Assembly (NCBI GenBank): GCA_934149075.1
Contig: CAKPDR010000004.1
Location: forward strand, 52,093-116,092
Direction: 5' to 3'
DNA: 64,000 nucleotides
From: an uncultured Clostridia bacterium
Lineage (GTDB): Bacteria > Bacillota > Clostridia > TANB77 > CAG-508
Numbering within the stretch: the stretch's first letter is position 1; the number at the start of each line of letters is the position of its first letter. This document shows, piece by piece, positions 18,025 through 27,126 of this stretch. Position numbers and translations under genes: made by a program. The notes beneath the pieces are model-generated. The model was not told the DNA's origin and did no database searches. It worked only from the letters and a program-made list of their open reading frames with translations.

Positions 18025-18528
18025 TTATTGAAGTTCTTTTTTACTATTTTGAATTGTTTTTATTGTATCTTCTAATGATATTTCCATTAAATTTACAGCT
18101 TCACCAAGATTTTTTTCTAGTTTTGCTAATGTGTCTGTTAGCACTTTTTCTGTTGATTCTAATAAATTATTTGCATATTCTTTCGTACCTTGAGATATTT
18201 CTCTTGACATTTCATTTGCTGTTTCTATTATTTCTGCTTTTTGTTCATATGCTTTTCTTGTTATTTCATGTTCATCAATCATTGATATAATTCTATTTTC
18301 AGCTTCTTTAACTATTCCATCAGCTTCCTTTTGAGCCTCAACTAATATTCTTTGTCTTTCTTCTTTTACCCATTTTGCTTGTTTTAATTCATCTGGTAGT
18401 TTTATTCTTATTTCCTTTATTATTTCAAGCATTTCTTCTTTATCCACCATTCCTTTATTTGTGAATGGTAGATTTTTACTGTTTTCTAATATATCTTCTA
18501 ATGTTTCTAATAATGTAAAAATTTCCAT
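18025..18528 (-). CDS. Coiled-coil protein of the ATP-synthase subunit b/H-like type
   Basis: 167 aa from ATG 18528, which has AAAGGGGC upstream; the frame to 18561 lacks a ribosome site. The N-terminal 50 residues are followed by a long charged helix containing AEKKEAD-like and EAENRI motifs, as in V-type ATPase subunit H or F-type subunit b stalks. Such proteins are often encoded next to rsmD in Clostridia. No ATPase genes are nearby, so a structural or division role is more likely (inference). It follows rsmD by 22 nt and precedes ftsK. Confidence 0.7.
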   Translation of the reverse strand: MEIFTLLETLEDILENSKNLPFTNKGMVDKEEMLEIIKEIRIKLPDELKQAKWVKEERQRILVEAQKEADGIVKEAENRIISMIDEHEITRKAYEQKAEIIETANEMSREISQGTKEYANNLLESTEKVLTDTLAKLEKNLGEAVNLMEISLEDTIKTIQNSKKELQ

Positions 18529-18550
18529 CGTTTGCCCCTTTCTAGGTATT

Positions 18551-19099
18551 TTAAATTTCAAGAAATATTATTGTTGCTCTTCCGTATTTTCTTTTGTCAA
18601 CAATCTTGATTTCTATATTTCCTATCTCTTTCAGTATTCTTTGTTCATCATCTGTTTCTACAATGATTATACTTTCTTTTTTTACTATCCCAATTTCTTT
18701 TATTTTCTCTAATGATTTAAATATATAGTTTGTTGCATATGGTGGATCTATATATATTATATCAAATTGTTCATTTTTTAGTTTTTCTAAACAATTTTCA
18801 TAGTCTGCATTTATTATTTGTGCCTTTTCTTCCATATGTGTTTTTTCTATATTTCTTTTTATTATTTGTATGGCTTCTTTTGACTTATCACATAAAACTG
18901 CCTTTTTTGCACCTCTACTTAAACATTCTAATCCTATTGCTCCACTTCCTGCAAATAAATCAAGTACTGTTGCATCTTCTATTTCATTTTGTATTATATT
19001 AAATATTGATTCTTTTACTCTATCTAATGTTGGTCTTGTATTTGTCCCTTCTAGAGTGTATAATTTTGTTCCTCTCGCTTTTCCACTTATTATTCTCAT
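18551..19099 (-). CDS. rsmD: 16S rRNA (guanine-N2)-methyltransferase RsmD
   Basis: 182 aa, typical length. It shows MRIISGKARGTKL at the N-terminus, TRPTLDRVKESIFNI, the SAM-binding VLDLFAGSGAIGLE and the catalytic DPPY (YIDPPYAT). It methylates G966 of 16S rRNA using S-adenosylmethionine. The ribosome site is weak and distant, but the N-terminus is the conserved one. A promoter lies at 19127-19154. The coiled-coil protein and ftsK genes follow. Confidence 0.95.
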   Translation of the reverse strand: MRIISGKARGTKLYTLEGTNTRPTLDRVKESIFNIIQNEIEDATVLDLFAGSGAIGLECLSRGAKKAVLCDKSKEAIQIIKRNIEKTHMEEKAQIINADYENCLEKLKNEQFDIIYIDPPYATNYIFKSLEKIKEIGIVKKESIIIVETDDEQRILKEIGNIEIKIVDKRKYGRATIIFLEI

Positions 19100-19126
19100 T
19101 TTGCCAATTTCAGCCTTTCTACTAAT

Positions 19127-19154
19127 ATTTTATTCTTTTTTTCTATATTGTCAA
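19127..19154 (-). promoter_or_regulatory. Promoter of rsmD operon
   Basis: Minus strand TTGACA (19154-19149), 16-base spacer, TAAAAT (19132-19127), about 28 bases upstream of the rsmD start. Confidence 0.6.
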
Positions 19155-19203
19155 TAGTTTTAATTAAATTGTAATATAGTTTTAATATTTTTGTAACATT
19201 GTA

Positions 19204-19259
19204 AAAAATGAGGAATCCCTTTAATTCTGGTTTATTATCCAGAATTAAACGAATTCCTC
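19204..19259 (-). terminator. Rho-independent terminator downstream of divIVA
   Basis: A stem with outer GAGGAAT/ATTCCTC and inner TTAATTCTGG/CCAGAATTAA encloses a short AT loop. On the minus strand it is followed by ATTTTTTAC. It sits 27 bases past the divIVA stop and ahead of the rsmD promoter. Confidence 0.85.
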
Positions 19260-19285
19260 TGAATTTTATATATTAAGAAAGTTCT

Positions 19286-19777
19286 CTAATCTTCATCTTC
19301 CTTATTTATTTCTTTAATCAATTCTGATTGAGATATTAGCAATGATTCCATTTTTGCTTTATATATATCAAATTGTTTTTTTACATCACTATATTGTTGT
19401 TCTTTTATTCTTGTTTGTTGCTCTATTTCTGCTAGTGCTTTTGCAGCACTATCTTTTGTATTCCTTATTATTGTTTCAGCTTCCTTTTGTGCTTCAGATA
19501 TAATTTGATCTGCTTGCTTTTTTGCAACACTTTTTACCTCTTCGGCTGTTGATTGTGCCATTACTAACGTGTTTTGTAATGTTGATTCAATTGTTTTATA
19601 ATGATTTAATGCATTATTTAATTCATCTACTTTTGTTTTCATCGCTGTTAATTCTTTATAATTGGTTTCATAGTCTTTCATTATTTGATCTAAAAAATCA
19701 TCAACTTCATCTACATTATATCCATTCATCATTTGTTTACTAAATTTTTTATTTTCTATATCTAATGGTGTAATCAT
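19286..19777 (-). CDS. divIVA: Cell-division/polar-growth protein DivIVA
   Basis: 163 aa. The N-terminal MITPLDIENKKFSKQMMNGY and VDEVDDFLDQI match the membrane-curvature-binding DivIVA domain; the rest is a long coiled coil with QADQIISEAQKEAE. It marks poles or septa and recruits other factors. The ribosome site is CGGAGGC. It follows sepF by about 60 bases, as in many Firmicutes, and ends at a strong terminator. Confidence 0.95.
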   Translation of the reverse strand: MITPLDIENKKFSKQMMNGYNVDEVDDFLDQIMKDYETNYKELTAMKTKVDELNNALNHYKTIESTLQNTLVMAQSTAEEVKSVAKKQADQIISEAQKEAETIIRNTKDSAAKALAEIEQQTRIKEQQYSDVKKQFDIYKAKMESLLISQSELIKEINKEDED

Positions 19778-19838
19778 ATTAGATAGCCTCCGTTCTTTTC
19801 AAAGGTTTAATATACCGTTTTTGCTATAACACTTTAAA

Positions 19839-20333
19839 CTAATTTATATTATTGTTTTTAAGCCAAGAAACAGATAATTTACTTTTTATTTCTTCTCGTG
19901 CCATTTCATTTGTTATTTCATAGTTCATTGGTGCTATTAAAAATATTGAATTTGATATTTTTTGAATATGTCCATCTAATGCAAAAACACCACCACTAAT
20001 AAAGTCTACTATCCTTCTAGCAACGTCTTTATTAACATATTCTAAATTTACTATTACTGATTTTTTTTCTTTTAATAAATTACATATTTCTTCTGATTGC
20101 TCAAATGTTGTTGGCTGAGAAATCACCATTTTTACAGATTGCCCTTGAGCATTAAAAGGAACAATTTTTCCTTTTTTGCCTCCAAAAAATTTTTTTTCTT
20201 CATCTTCGTCTTCATAATTTGATACTTTATTATCTTCATATTCATATGTATCTTCATCTTCATATCCATCCGGATCTTCTTGACCTACTCCTCCGAATAG
20301 TCCCCATACTTTGTCCATTATAGCTCCTGCCAT
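19839..20333 (-). CDS. sepF: Cell-division protein SepF
   Basis: 164 aa. A short N-terminal helix (MAGAIMDKVWGLFG) suits membrane binding. An acidic Tyr/Asp/Glu-rich linker follows (about 17-55), then the SepF core (about 65-150) with KSVIVNLEYV and a GG-containing ALDG turn. SepF tethers FtsZ to the membrane and organises the septum. AGGAGG lies upstream, with a promoter at 20381-20409. Neighbours are divIVA downstream and an HlyD-like gene upstream. Confidence 0.95.
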   Translation of the reverse strand: MAGAIMDKVWGLFGGVGQEDPDGYEDEDTYEYEDNKVSNYEDEDEEKKFFGGKKGKIVPFNAQGQSVKMVISQPTTFEQSEEICNLLKEKKSVIVNLEYVNKDVARRIVDFISGGVFALDGHIQKISNSIFLIAPMNYEITNEMAREEIKSKLSVSWLKNNNIN

Positions 20334-20380
20334 TTTTAACCTCCTAATATTTTACACTTTTGTATTCTAGTTTTGCATTT

Positions 20381-20409
20381 AGTATCTAACTTTTTTTCAT
20401 TTTTGTCAA
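20381..20409 (-). promoter_or_regulatory. Promoter of sepF
   Basis: Minus strand TTGACA (20409-20404), 17-base spacer, GATACT (20386-20381), located in the 129-base gap between the HlyD-like gene and sepF. Confidence 0.65.
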
Positions 20410-20462
20410 TAGTTTTTTGTATTGTAATTAAAATTTAATATTTTTGTAATATTTTTGTAATA

Positions 20463-21686
20463 TTAATTATTTAACATTACTTCGTCATAATTGCTTATTT
20501 TTTTGTAATTTTTTATATCTTGAATACTATATCCTAATTCTTGTAATTCTTCATTTTTATAAGATTCAATTATAGAATATTTTTCTGCCTGTTTCTTTAT
20601 TTTCACTAATATTTTTGTTTGTACTCCTGCTCTATTTCTTGTAATATAGTACAATCCATTTTCTTGTGTTAATGCTTGGTTTGGAACTTTTAATCCGGTT
20701 ACATCCCACCAAATTACATCAACTGAAATTTTTCTATGATTTATTAACACATCTGTCATTTTGTTTATTTGAAATATTATTGTCCTTTTTCCGCTTTCTT
20801 CATTTATTTGAACAATTTTTGCATTTTCTTCTTCATTGTTTGCTATTCTAATTTTAACTTTATCATTAAGTTTCGCTTCCATCGCTTCTGTCGAATTCAT
20901 CGTTACTGCAATATAACATTTAAAGTTGTCTATAACTTTGCCACATTCATTACTAGCAGATATTATTTGATTTGTTTTTAAATCTAGGCTTTCTAGATAT
21001 TGTTCATTTATCACACTAAAATTATCTGGTGATAGTGATTCTTCTAATCCATCTACCCTATATGACACTATTCCACTCATAGGAGCTTTTTGATATTCTG
21101 AACCATTTTTTAATTTGTTTTCTAGTTCATTCCTTTCTTTAACTAATTTTTTTATTTCCTTGTTTTCTGTTATATCTCCAATAAATTTTATTTTTTTACT
21201 TATTAATGTATCTATATTTTTCTTATATTCATTTATTTCTTGATAATTAGTTAAAGTATTTATATTTTCGATTTTTGCCTCAATCTGATTTTCTATAGAC
21301 TTTATATCAGCTGATCTATTATTATTGTTAGTACTACTGTTATTATTGTCTTGTTCTAATAAATTTTGTATTTTATAATTTAGTTCATTTATTTGTGATG
21401 TTATTTCTTTTTCACTATTACTATAATATCTAAATATTGGTTCATTTATTGCCACTCTTTGTCCTTCTGATACCATTGCATAAATTCCATTTGTATTGTT
21501 TTCATTTTTTTGCACTTGTTCATCTCTTATTATATATCCAACGGCTTCGTCTTCTTGTGATATAGTACCCTGATTAATAATATATACATCTACAGGATGA
21601 ACTATAAGCAAATATATTGCCCAAATTATATACACTATTATAATAATTGCCGATATCAATACTACAGCTTTTTTGCCTTTTCCCAA
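20463..21686 (-). CDS. HlyD-like membrane-anchored periplasmic-adaptor-type protein
   Basis: 407 aa, starting at TTG (21686) with AAAGGAG 8 bases upstream. One N-terminal membrane helix (about 7-29) is followed by a half-lipoyl segment, a coiled-coil hairpin rich in Asn (about 75-185), the second half-lipoyl motif (PMSGIVSYRVDG) and beta-barrel domains. The layout matches HlyD/membrane-fusion proteins, but no transporter gene is adjacent. In Clostridia such genes commonly sit beside sepF, pointing to an envelope or division role (inference). Confidence 0.8.
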   Translation of the reverse strand: MGKGKKAVVLISAIIIIVYIIWAIYLLIVHPVDVYIINQGTISQEDEAVGYIIRDEQVQKNENNTNGIYAMVSEGQRVAINEPIFRYYSNSEKEITSQINELNYKIQNLLEQDNNNSSTNNNNRSADIKSIENQIEAKIENINTLTNYQEINEYKKNIDTLISKKIKFIGDITENKEIKKLVKERNELENKLKNGSEYQKAPMSGIVSYRVDGLEESLSPDNFSVINEQYLESLDLKTNQIISASNECGKVIDNFKCYIAVTMNSTEAMEAKLNDKVKIRIANNEEENAKIVQINEESGKRTIIFQINKMTDVLINHRKISVDVIWWDVTGLKVPNQALTQENGLYYITRNRAGVQTKILVKIKKQAEKYSIIESYKNEELQELGYSIQDIKNYKKISNYDEVMLNN

Positions 21687-21719
21687 GTCTTTTGCTCCTT
21701 TCTAGGATCAATACATACT

Positions 21720-22631
21720 TTATATAATATGTATTTCATCTAAAATCTTTTGTAAATCTTGTGGTTCAATCCATATTGTTTGTTTATTTTTCTTAAACCA
21801 TGTAATTTGTCTTTTTGCATATCGTCTTGTTTCCATTTTTATTTTATCAATCATTTCTTCTTTTGAAGTTGTTCCTTGTAAATATTCCACTACCTCTTTA
21901 TATCCTAATCCTTGCATTGCAGTTGGAAATTCATCATATTTTTTTAATAATGTTTCAACTTCTTGTATCAAGCCTTGTTCTATCATAATATCCACTCTCT
22001 TATTAATTCTCTCATAAAGTTTTTCTCTGTCCATATTTATTGCGAAAACCTTATAATCATATTTAACTCCATTTTTTCTTGATTCAATTTCTTGCTCTGT
22101 TTTACTTTTTCCTGTTGCTTTATAAATTTCCAATACTCTTAAGATTCTTTTTTGATCATTTTGACTTATTTTCTCCATTGCTTGTGGATCTATTTCTTTG
22201 GCTTCATTATATAATTTTTCAAGTCCTTCCTGTTCTGCTCTTTTTTCTAATTTTGTTCTATATTGTGCATCAAATTGTATGTCTTGATATTCAATTCCAT
22301 ATATCAAACTGTCTACATACAAACCAGTTCCTCCGACTACAATTGGAACTTTACCTTTTGATATTATTTCTTCTATTGCTTTTTCTGCATCTTTTTTAAA
22401 GTCTGCTACACTATATCTTTGGCTAGGTTCAACGAAATCTAGCAAATAATGCTTAATTCCTTGCATTTCTTCTTTACTAGGTTTTGCTGTTCCTATATCC
22501 ATGTCTTTGTATATTTGCATAGAGTCACTTGAAATTATTTCTCCATTTATTTTTTTTGCTAATTCAATTGATAATGCTGTTTTTCCTGATGCCGTTGGTC
22601 CGCATATTACTATTACTTTTGGTTTGCTCAT
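21720..22631 (-). CDS. miaA: tRNA dimethylallyltransferase MiaA
   Basis: 303 aa, normal length. It has P-loop GPTASGKTALS, ISSDSMQIYKDMDIGTAKP, the GGTGLYVDSLIYG motif and the C-terminal RYAKRQITWFK. It transfers dimethylallyl to A37 of tRNAs that read codons starting with U. AAAAGGAGC lies upstream. It follows mutL with a GTACC hairpin between them, the common mutL-miaA order of Firmicutes. Confidence 0.97.
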   Translation of the reverse strand: MSKPKVIVICGPTASGKTALSIELAKKINGEIISSDSMQIYKDMDIGTAKPSKEEMQGIKHYLLDFVEPSQRYSVADFKKDAEKAIEEIISKGKVPIVVGGTGLYVDSLIYGIEYQDIQFDAQYRTKLEKRAEQEGLEKLYNEAKEIDPQAMEKISQNDQKRILRVLEIYKATGKSKTEQEIESRKNGVKYDYKVFAINMDREKLYERINKRVDIMIEQGLIQEVETLLKKYDEFPTAMQGLGYKEVVEYLQGTTSKEEMIDKIKMETRRYAKRQITWFKKNKQTIWIEPQDLQKILDEIHII

Positions 22632-22649
22632 GTTTGCTCCTTTTTATTT

Positions 22650-22680
22650 GGGCAAAAATGTACCGGGTACATTTTGTCCC
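22650..22680. repeat. GTACC hairpin repeat between mutL and miaA
   Basis: A 31-base element: GGG, CAAAAA, TGTACC, G, GGTACA, TTTTGT, CCC. It abuts the mutL stop codon (22681) and lies about 18 bases before the miaA start, with the miaA ribosome site immediately after it. Confidence 0.85.
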
Positions 22681-24984
22681 TTATTTTCTTGCAAATTTTC
22701 TTTCAATATCATATTTTGACATTTTTATCGCTGTTGGTCTTCCATGTGGACATGTAAACGGATTTGGTAAGGCTAATAATTTTTGCATTAGACTGTCAAC
22801 TTCTTCTTTGGTTAATGCCATATTAGCTTTAACTGCCGCTTTACATGCTACTGTTGCTATAAATCTTTCTTCAATTTCTTGTTTTGCTGTTCTTGATACT
22901 GAATTTATCTCGTCTAATGTTTCTAAAAACATTTCTTTTGTTTCCAAGTCTAAGCACATTTCTGGTACGCCTGTCAATTTTATTGTATTTTCTCCAAATT
23001 CTTCTACCATAAATCCTGCTTTTCTAAACATTTGCATATTGTCTTTAGCGATTTCCATTTCTTTATGTGAAAGTGTTATTATATCAGGTAATAGCATCAA
23101 TTGTGAATCTTTATTTTCATCATTATAATAGTTTGCCTTCACTTTTTCATATAATATTCTTTCATGTGCTGCGTGTTGATCTATTATATACATTTCATTT
23201 TCAATTTCTATTATTATATATGTTTTAAATACTATTCCTATAAATTTGTAATTCGGCTTTTGATATTCTTCTAAATTATCAAATACTGATGCATTCCCTA
23301 ATGTCGCAATATCATCAGCCTCTTGTTTGTTATTTTCTTTTGTTTCTTCATAGTTATTTCCTTTTACTGGTTTTGCCCCAAATAGTTTCATATACATTTC
23401 TTCAAATTCTTTTGAATATTCTGATGTTTCTATATTTTCACTTGATTGTTGATTTTCTAAATTATATTCCTTTTCCTGTTCTGCAACATTTGGTATTGGT
23501 ATTTCTTCATTTACAGTATATTTTATTTCTTCTTTATTTGTATCTGTTTCTACTTTTGTATTTTTTTCTTCATTTTTTCCAATGTATTCATCCAAATTTA
23601 GTATTCCAATTTTATTGTTTTCTTCACTTGAATCTTTTATTTCCTTATCATTTGCAATTTCATTTGTATTTATTTCCTTATTTGAAATTACTGTGCTATT
23701 CTCTTCTGTTTTTATATTTAAGCCAGGAGTCTCTTGTATTAATTTTTGCTTCATTTCTTGTAATTTCCTTAATACTTCTTGACTTTTTTCTAATTCTGTC
23801 ATTCCTTCTTTATTATTTAATTGTTGATTAATTTGATGTTCTTGATGTGGTGTATTATATTGATTTGCACTTTGTGTTGCTTCTTTCATTTGTCTTGCTT
23901 TATATATTTGTTCAACTATAGTTTCTGCTTTTCCTCCAAACAATCCACTTTCCACTCTTTTCTCACTAGATGTGTGTTCAGGGTTTGCAACTAATTCAGC
24001 TTTTAACAAAGCATCCTTTATTGCATGATAAATTGCTTTAAATACTGTATTTTCTTCTTCAAATCGTACTTCCAATTTTGCTGGGTGAACATTTACATCA
24101 ACTTTACTTGGATTCATATCTATATTTAAAACTAAAAAACTGAATTTACCTATTGGAATCATCCCTTTATATGCTTTTTCAGCAGCAGATGATAAGGCTT
24201 TATCTTTTATATATCTTTTATTTACGAAGAATAATTGGTTTGCCCTATTAGAACGCGCTATTTCTGGTTTACCAATAACTCCATATATATGCATATCTTC
24301 ATATGTATAATCAGTTTCAATTAATGCTCCCGCTACATCTTTTCCATATATGCTATAAATTACTGTTTTTAAGTCTCCATTCCCATTTGTTTGAATGACT
24401 GTTTTTCCTGAATTTATTAGTTTTATAGAAATTTCTGGATGGACCAACGCAATTCTTGTAATTGCATCTTCAATATAGCCAGCTTCTGTAAAATCTTTTT
24501 TTAAAAATTTATATCTTACTGGTGTGTTGTAAAATAAATTTGTAACTGTTATGGATGTTCCCACAGGACAACCTGCCTCTGTTTTTTCTAGTATGTTCCC
24601 ACCTTCAACTATTACTTTAAATCCATTTTGTTGATTTGAAGTTTTTGACACCATTTCAACTCTTGCAATTGCTGCAATGCTCGCCAATGCCTCACCTCTG
24701 AACCCCATTGATGTTACTGTGTTTAAGTCGTCTGCGGATCTAATTTTGCTTGTTGCATGTCTTTCAAATGCAATTTCTAAGTCGTCTTCTGGTATACCTT
24801 TTCCATTATCTGTTACTTTTATATATGAAATTCCACCATTTTTTATTTCTACTGTTATATTATTGGCTCCTGCATCAATTGAGTTTTCTACCATTTCTTT
24901 TATTACTGATGCTGGTCTTTCAATTACTTCTCCTGCTGCTATTTTGTTGATTGTTAGATCGTCTAATAAAACTATGTTTCCCAT
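22681..24984 (-). CDS. mutL: DNA mismatch-repair protein MutL (endonuclease type)
   Basis: 767 aa, somewhat long because of a linker of about 230 residues rich in Asn and Glu (about 340-560). The N-terminal GHKL ATPase has IAAGEVIERPASVIKEMVEN, DNGKGI and FRGEALASI. The C-terminal domain carries the metal-binding endonuclease motif DQHAAHERILYE together with ACKAAVKAN and CPHGRP, so this MutL should nick DNA itself, as expected in bacteria without MutH. GAGGAGG precedes the start. No mutS is in the window. Confidence 0.97.
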   Translation of the reverse strand: MGNIVLLDDLTINKIAAGEVIERPASVIKEMVENSIDAGANNITVEIKNGGISYIKVTDNGKGIPEDDLEIAFERHATSKIRSADDLNTVTSMGFRGEALASIAAIARVEMVSKTSNQQNGFKVIVEGGNILEKTEAGCPVGTSITVTNLFYNTPVRYKFLKKDFTEAGYIEDAITRIALVHPEISIKLINSGKTVIQTNGNGDLKTVIYSIYGKDVAGALIETDYTYEDMHIYGVIGKPEIARSNRANQLFFVNKRYIKDKALSSAAEKAYKGMIPIGKFSFLVLNIDMNPSKVDVNVHPAKLEVRFEEENTVFKAIYHAIKDALLKAELVANPEHTSSEKRVESGLFGGKAETIVEQIYKARQMKEATQSANQYNTPHQEHQINQQLNNKEGMTELEKSQEVLRKLQEMKQKLIQETPGLNIKTEENSTVISNKEINTNEIANDKEIKDSSEENNKIGILNLDEYIGKNEEKNTKVETDTNKEEIKYTVNEEIPIPNVAEQEKEYNLENQQSSENIETSEYSKEFEEMYMKLFGAKPVKGNNYEETKENNKQEADDIATLGNASVFDNLEEYQKPNYKFIGIVFKTYIIIEIENEMYIIDQHAAHERILYEKVKANYYNDENKDSQLMLLPDIITLSHKEMEIAKDNMQMFRKAGFMVEEFGENTIKLTGVPEMCLDLETKEMFLETLDEINSVSRTAKQEIEERFIATVACKAAVKANMALTKEEVDSLMQKLLALPNPFTCPHGRPTAIKMSKYDIERKFARK

Positions 24985-25038
24985 TTTTCTTTCATTCCTC
25001 CTCAGTATTACAAAATACTGTTCTTTTGTTACTCTTGT

Positions 25039-25067
25039 ATTTTATCATTTATCATTTTCTTAATCAA
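25039..25067 (-). promoter_or_regulatory. Promoter of mutL-miaA
   Basis: Minus strand TTGATT (25067-25062), 17-base spacer, TAAAAT (25044-25039). The leader then holds a small hairpin CAGTATT/AATACTG (25002-25019) just before the ribosome site. Confidence 0.6.
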
Positions 25068-25095
25068 GTATTTTATCAAAATTTTTAGTTAGGAG

Positions 25096-25299
25096 TTACC
25101 AGTAGGGACACCCATTAATGGTTAAAATCTTTACCAGTGGGGACACCCATTAATGGTAAAACTTAATAATAAAAATAGTTAATTAATAAATATAATTAAA
25201 TACATATTAATTAAATTAACATTTTAATATACGTTTTACCATTCATGGGTGTCCCCACTGGTAAAGATTTTAACCATTAATGGGTGTCCCTACTGGTAA
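25096..25299. repeat. 67-bp near-perfect inverted repeat with 70-bp AT-rich loop
   Basis: The left arm (25096-25162) and right arm (25233-25299) are reverse complements with one mismatch (taatgg against tcatgg). Each arm holds two copies of a unit of about 29 bases, TTACC...TGTCCC(C/T)ACTGGTAA, giving four copies. The loop is almost pure A/T and has no gene. No transposase or target duplication is visible. It lies between the mutL promoter and a small plus-strand gene. A MITE-like element or a very strong cruciform/RNA hairpin fits. Confidence 0.9.
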
Positions 25300-25400
25300 T
25301 TTTTGTAACACTTTTTTTTTAATTCCATATTATATATTATCAAAAGAAAATCCTAATGATTTACTTTAGTTAAGATTGTTTTTCGAAAGGGGGGTTTTAT

Positions 25401-25514
25401 ATGCCAGAGAATAGAGGTTGTGGATGTGGATTTGGTGATGATTGCTGCTGGATCATAATCTTAATACTTTTAATTTGTTTCTGTTGCGGTGGTAACAGAG
25501 GAGGATGCTGCTAG
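25401..25514 (+). CDS. 37-aa Cys/Gly-rich single-helix membrane peptide
   Basis: ATG 25401 is preceded by GAAAGGGGGG, a very strong ribosome site, and the frame ends at TAG 25512-25514, followed by a clear terminator. The peptide has CGCG near its start, a DDCCW segment, a hydrophobic helix (IIILILLICF), then CCGG and a final CC; nine of 37 residues are Cys. It is opposite in orientation to its neighbours. It resembles very small Gly/Cys-rich hydrophobic peptides seen in Firmicutes genomes (some spore-coat associated), but I cannot assign a family. Confidence 0.75.
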   Translation: MPENRGCGCGFGDDCCWIIILILLICFCCGGNRGGCC

Positions 25515-25531
25515 TCCTTCGGACATATAAT

Positions 25532-25561
25532 AAAGAAGCCCCTTCTTTAGGCGGCTTCTTT
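25532..25561. terminator. Terminator after the Cys-rich peptide gene
   Basis: AAAGAAGCC (25532-25540) pairs with GGCTTCTTT (25553-25561) around a CCTTCTTTAGGC loop, with T-rich sequence following. It lies between the convergent peptide gene and VWA gene and can serve both strands. Confidence 0.85.
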
Positions 25562-25606
25562 ATTGTTTATTTATCTAATTTTTTTATTTTTACTCATTAC
25601 AATTTT

Positions 25607-26995
25607 TTATTTAACTTTTCTAGCTTTAAATCCTAGGAATGCTACTAATCCAATTCCTAATATAATAACAAATGGTGCTAATGCTAACCCTGCTTTTGGT
25701 ATTGGTTGTGGTGCTACAGTGCTGTCTACTGGAATTTTTGTTAATTTTATTTTTGGTGTTACATCAGATGTTTCTTTTTTGTCCTGTCCATCAAAGTCTT
25801 TATATGTTATATCTATTTTTTCGTTTGTATCAAGTATTTGGTCAATAATTGTTTCATCAAATTCATCTTTTAATGTAAGTTTGTATTGTATTACTGCTTC
25901 GCTTCCTGGTGACAATTTTCCAAGATTCCATGTTATACTGTTGTTTTCTGTATTGATTTTTGCAGATATATTGCTTACATCAATTCCATCAACATATGTC
26001 ATTTCAAAATTATTTACTATATATTGAGGGAAGTAGTCCATTACCACTATGTCTTCTAATGCATTTTCAATTGGCATTAAATCATTACGAATTTTTTCTG
26101 TTATTGTTTTTTCGATTTCACTATCATTTATTTTGTAGAATTTACCTTTTGTTGGTTGTGTTTCTGTTCCAAATACTTCTTGTATTACTTGTCCATATGT
26201 ATATGTTTTTGTTCCGTCAGTTTTGAATGTTGCTTCTTCATTATTTATTCCTGTTAACATTGTATATACATCTATATTGTTTAATGATGTTAATGTTGTT
26301 TTTGTTTCATTTATTACATTTGTTAGTCCATCATATGTAACTAAATCATTATATCCTACAGCTAAATTTGGTAACCCGTCTGTTAATATTATCATATATT
26401 TATCTGTGTTGTCATTTGTGAATTGACTTTTTGCTAACTTTAGTCCTGCGTCTAAATTAGTATATTGTCCTGTTCCCTGGATTGCAGATATTTTGCTTGT
26501 TAGTGTATTTACATCATTTGTAAAATCACATACTTTTTGCGCATCTGCTTGTGTTCCTGTAATTAGATATCCATTTTTATCTTTTTCTGTTCCCGTTGAA
26601 AATGTTGTTACTCCTATTTTTAGTGATGTTGGATTTGCTTTTAATAAGCTTTCTACTAATTTGTTTGCTGAATTTAACACTAGGTCTTTTCTTGTTGTGT
26701 TTCCACTTACAATTTCATCCATACTGCTTGAACTGTCTATTACTAACATCATTTCTCCTGATGGTATTACTTTTTTTGCATTGTTGTTCACTTTTAATTG
26801 TATTGTTACTTGATGCTTTTTTAAATCATATTCTACCATCTTTTTTTCAAAGCTTGATTTTTCATTTAATTTTATTGTACATACATTGTCTTCAACTATA
26901 TTCATTGTTACTTCTGATGATTTTGCGGTTGCAAATACACTTGTGGCTGTCATTATTATTAATAAAAATATTGTTATTGCTATTTTTCTTTTCAT
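25607..26995 (-). CDS. Secreted VWA-domain protein with IPKAG anchor
   Basis: 462 aa from ATG 26995 (GAGGTG six bases upstream); the GTG at 27004 overlaps that ribosome site and is less likely. A signal peptide ends near residue 23. The VWA domain (about 80-290) has a full metal-ion site: DSSSS at 87-91 (DxSxS), a Thr loop and TDGLPN. A beta-rich domain (about 300-415) follows, then IPKAG (about 432-436), a membrane helix and a basic tail, as in sortase substrates. VWA proteins mediate adhesion or form pilus tips. A promoter is at 27014-27042. No pilin partner is adjacent. Confidence 0.88.
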   Translation of the reverse strand: MKRKIAITIFLLIIMTATSVFATAKSSEVTMNIVEDNVCTIKLNEKSSFEKKMVEYDLKKHQVTIQLKVNNNAKKVIPSGEMMLVIDSSSSMDEIVSGNTTRKDLVLNSANKLVESLLKANPTSLKIGVTTFSTGTEKDKNGYLITGTQADAQKVCDFTNDVNTLTSKISAIQGTGQYTNLDAGLKLAKSQFTNDNTDKYMIILTDGLPNLAVGYNDLVTYDGLTNVINETKTTLTSLNNIDVYTMLTGINNEEATFKTDGTKTYTYGQVIQEVFGTETQPTKGKFYKINDSEIEKTITEKIRNDLMPIENALEDIVVMDYFPQYIVNNFEMTYVDGIDVSNISAKINTENNSITWNLGKLSPGSEAVIQYKLTLKDEFDETIIDQILDTNEKIDITYKDFDGQDKKETSDVTPKIKLTKIPVDSTVAPQPIPKAGLALAPFVIILGIGLVAFLGFKARKVK

Positions 26996-27013
26996 TTTAA
27001 ACACCTCATTTTT

Positions 27014-27042
27014 ATTTTATTACAAAATTGTAATTTATGCAA
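27014..27042 (-). promoter_or_regulatory. Promoter of the VWA gene
   Basis: Minus strand TTGCAT (27042-27037), 17-base spacer containing TTACAATTTTGTAA, and TAAAAT (27019-27014). It is only about 20 bases before the start at 26995, so the leader would be short. Confidence 0.45.
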
Positions 27043-27126
27043 TATGTCAATTTGATTTTTTTGATTTTCTAAACTCTCCCAACATATATAATATTTTTAA
27101 GGATTGTGAATTGTAACTGTATACAA

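Noticed and set aside
18025..18528. Subunit of an ATP synthase
   Set aside because: Only general stalk-like coiled-coil similarity, with no other ATPase genes nearby.
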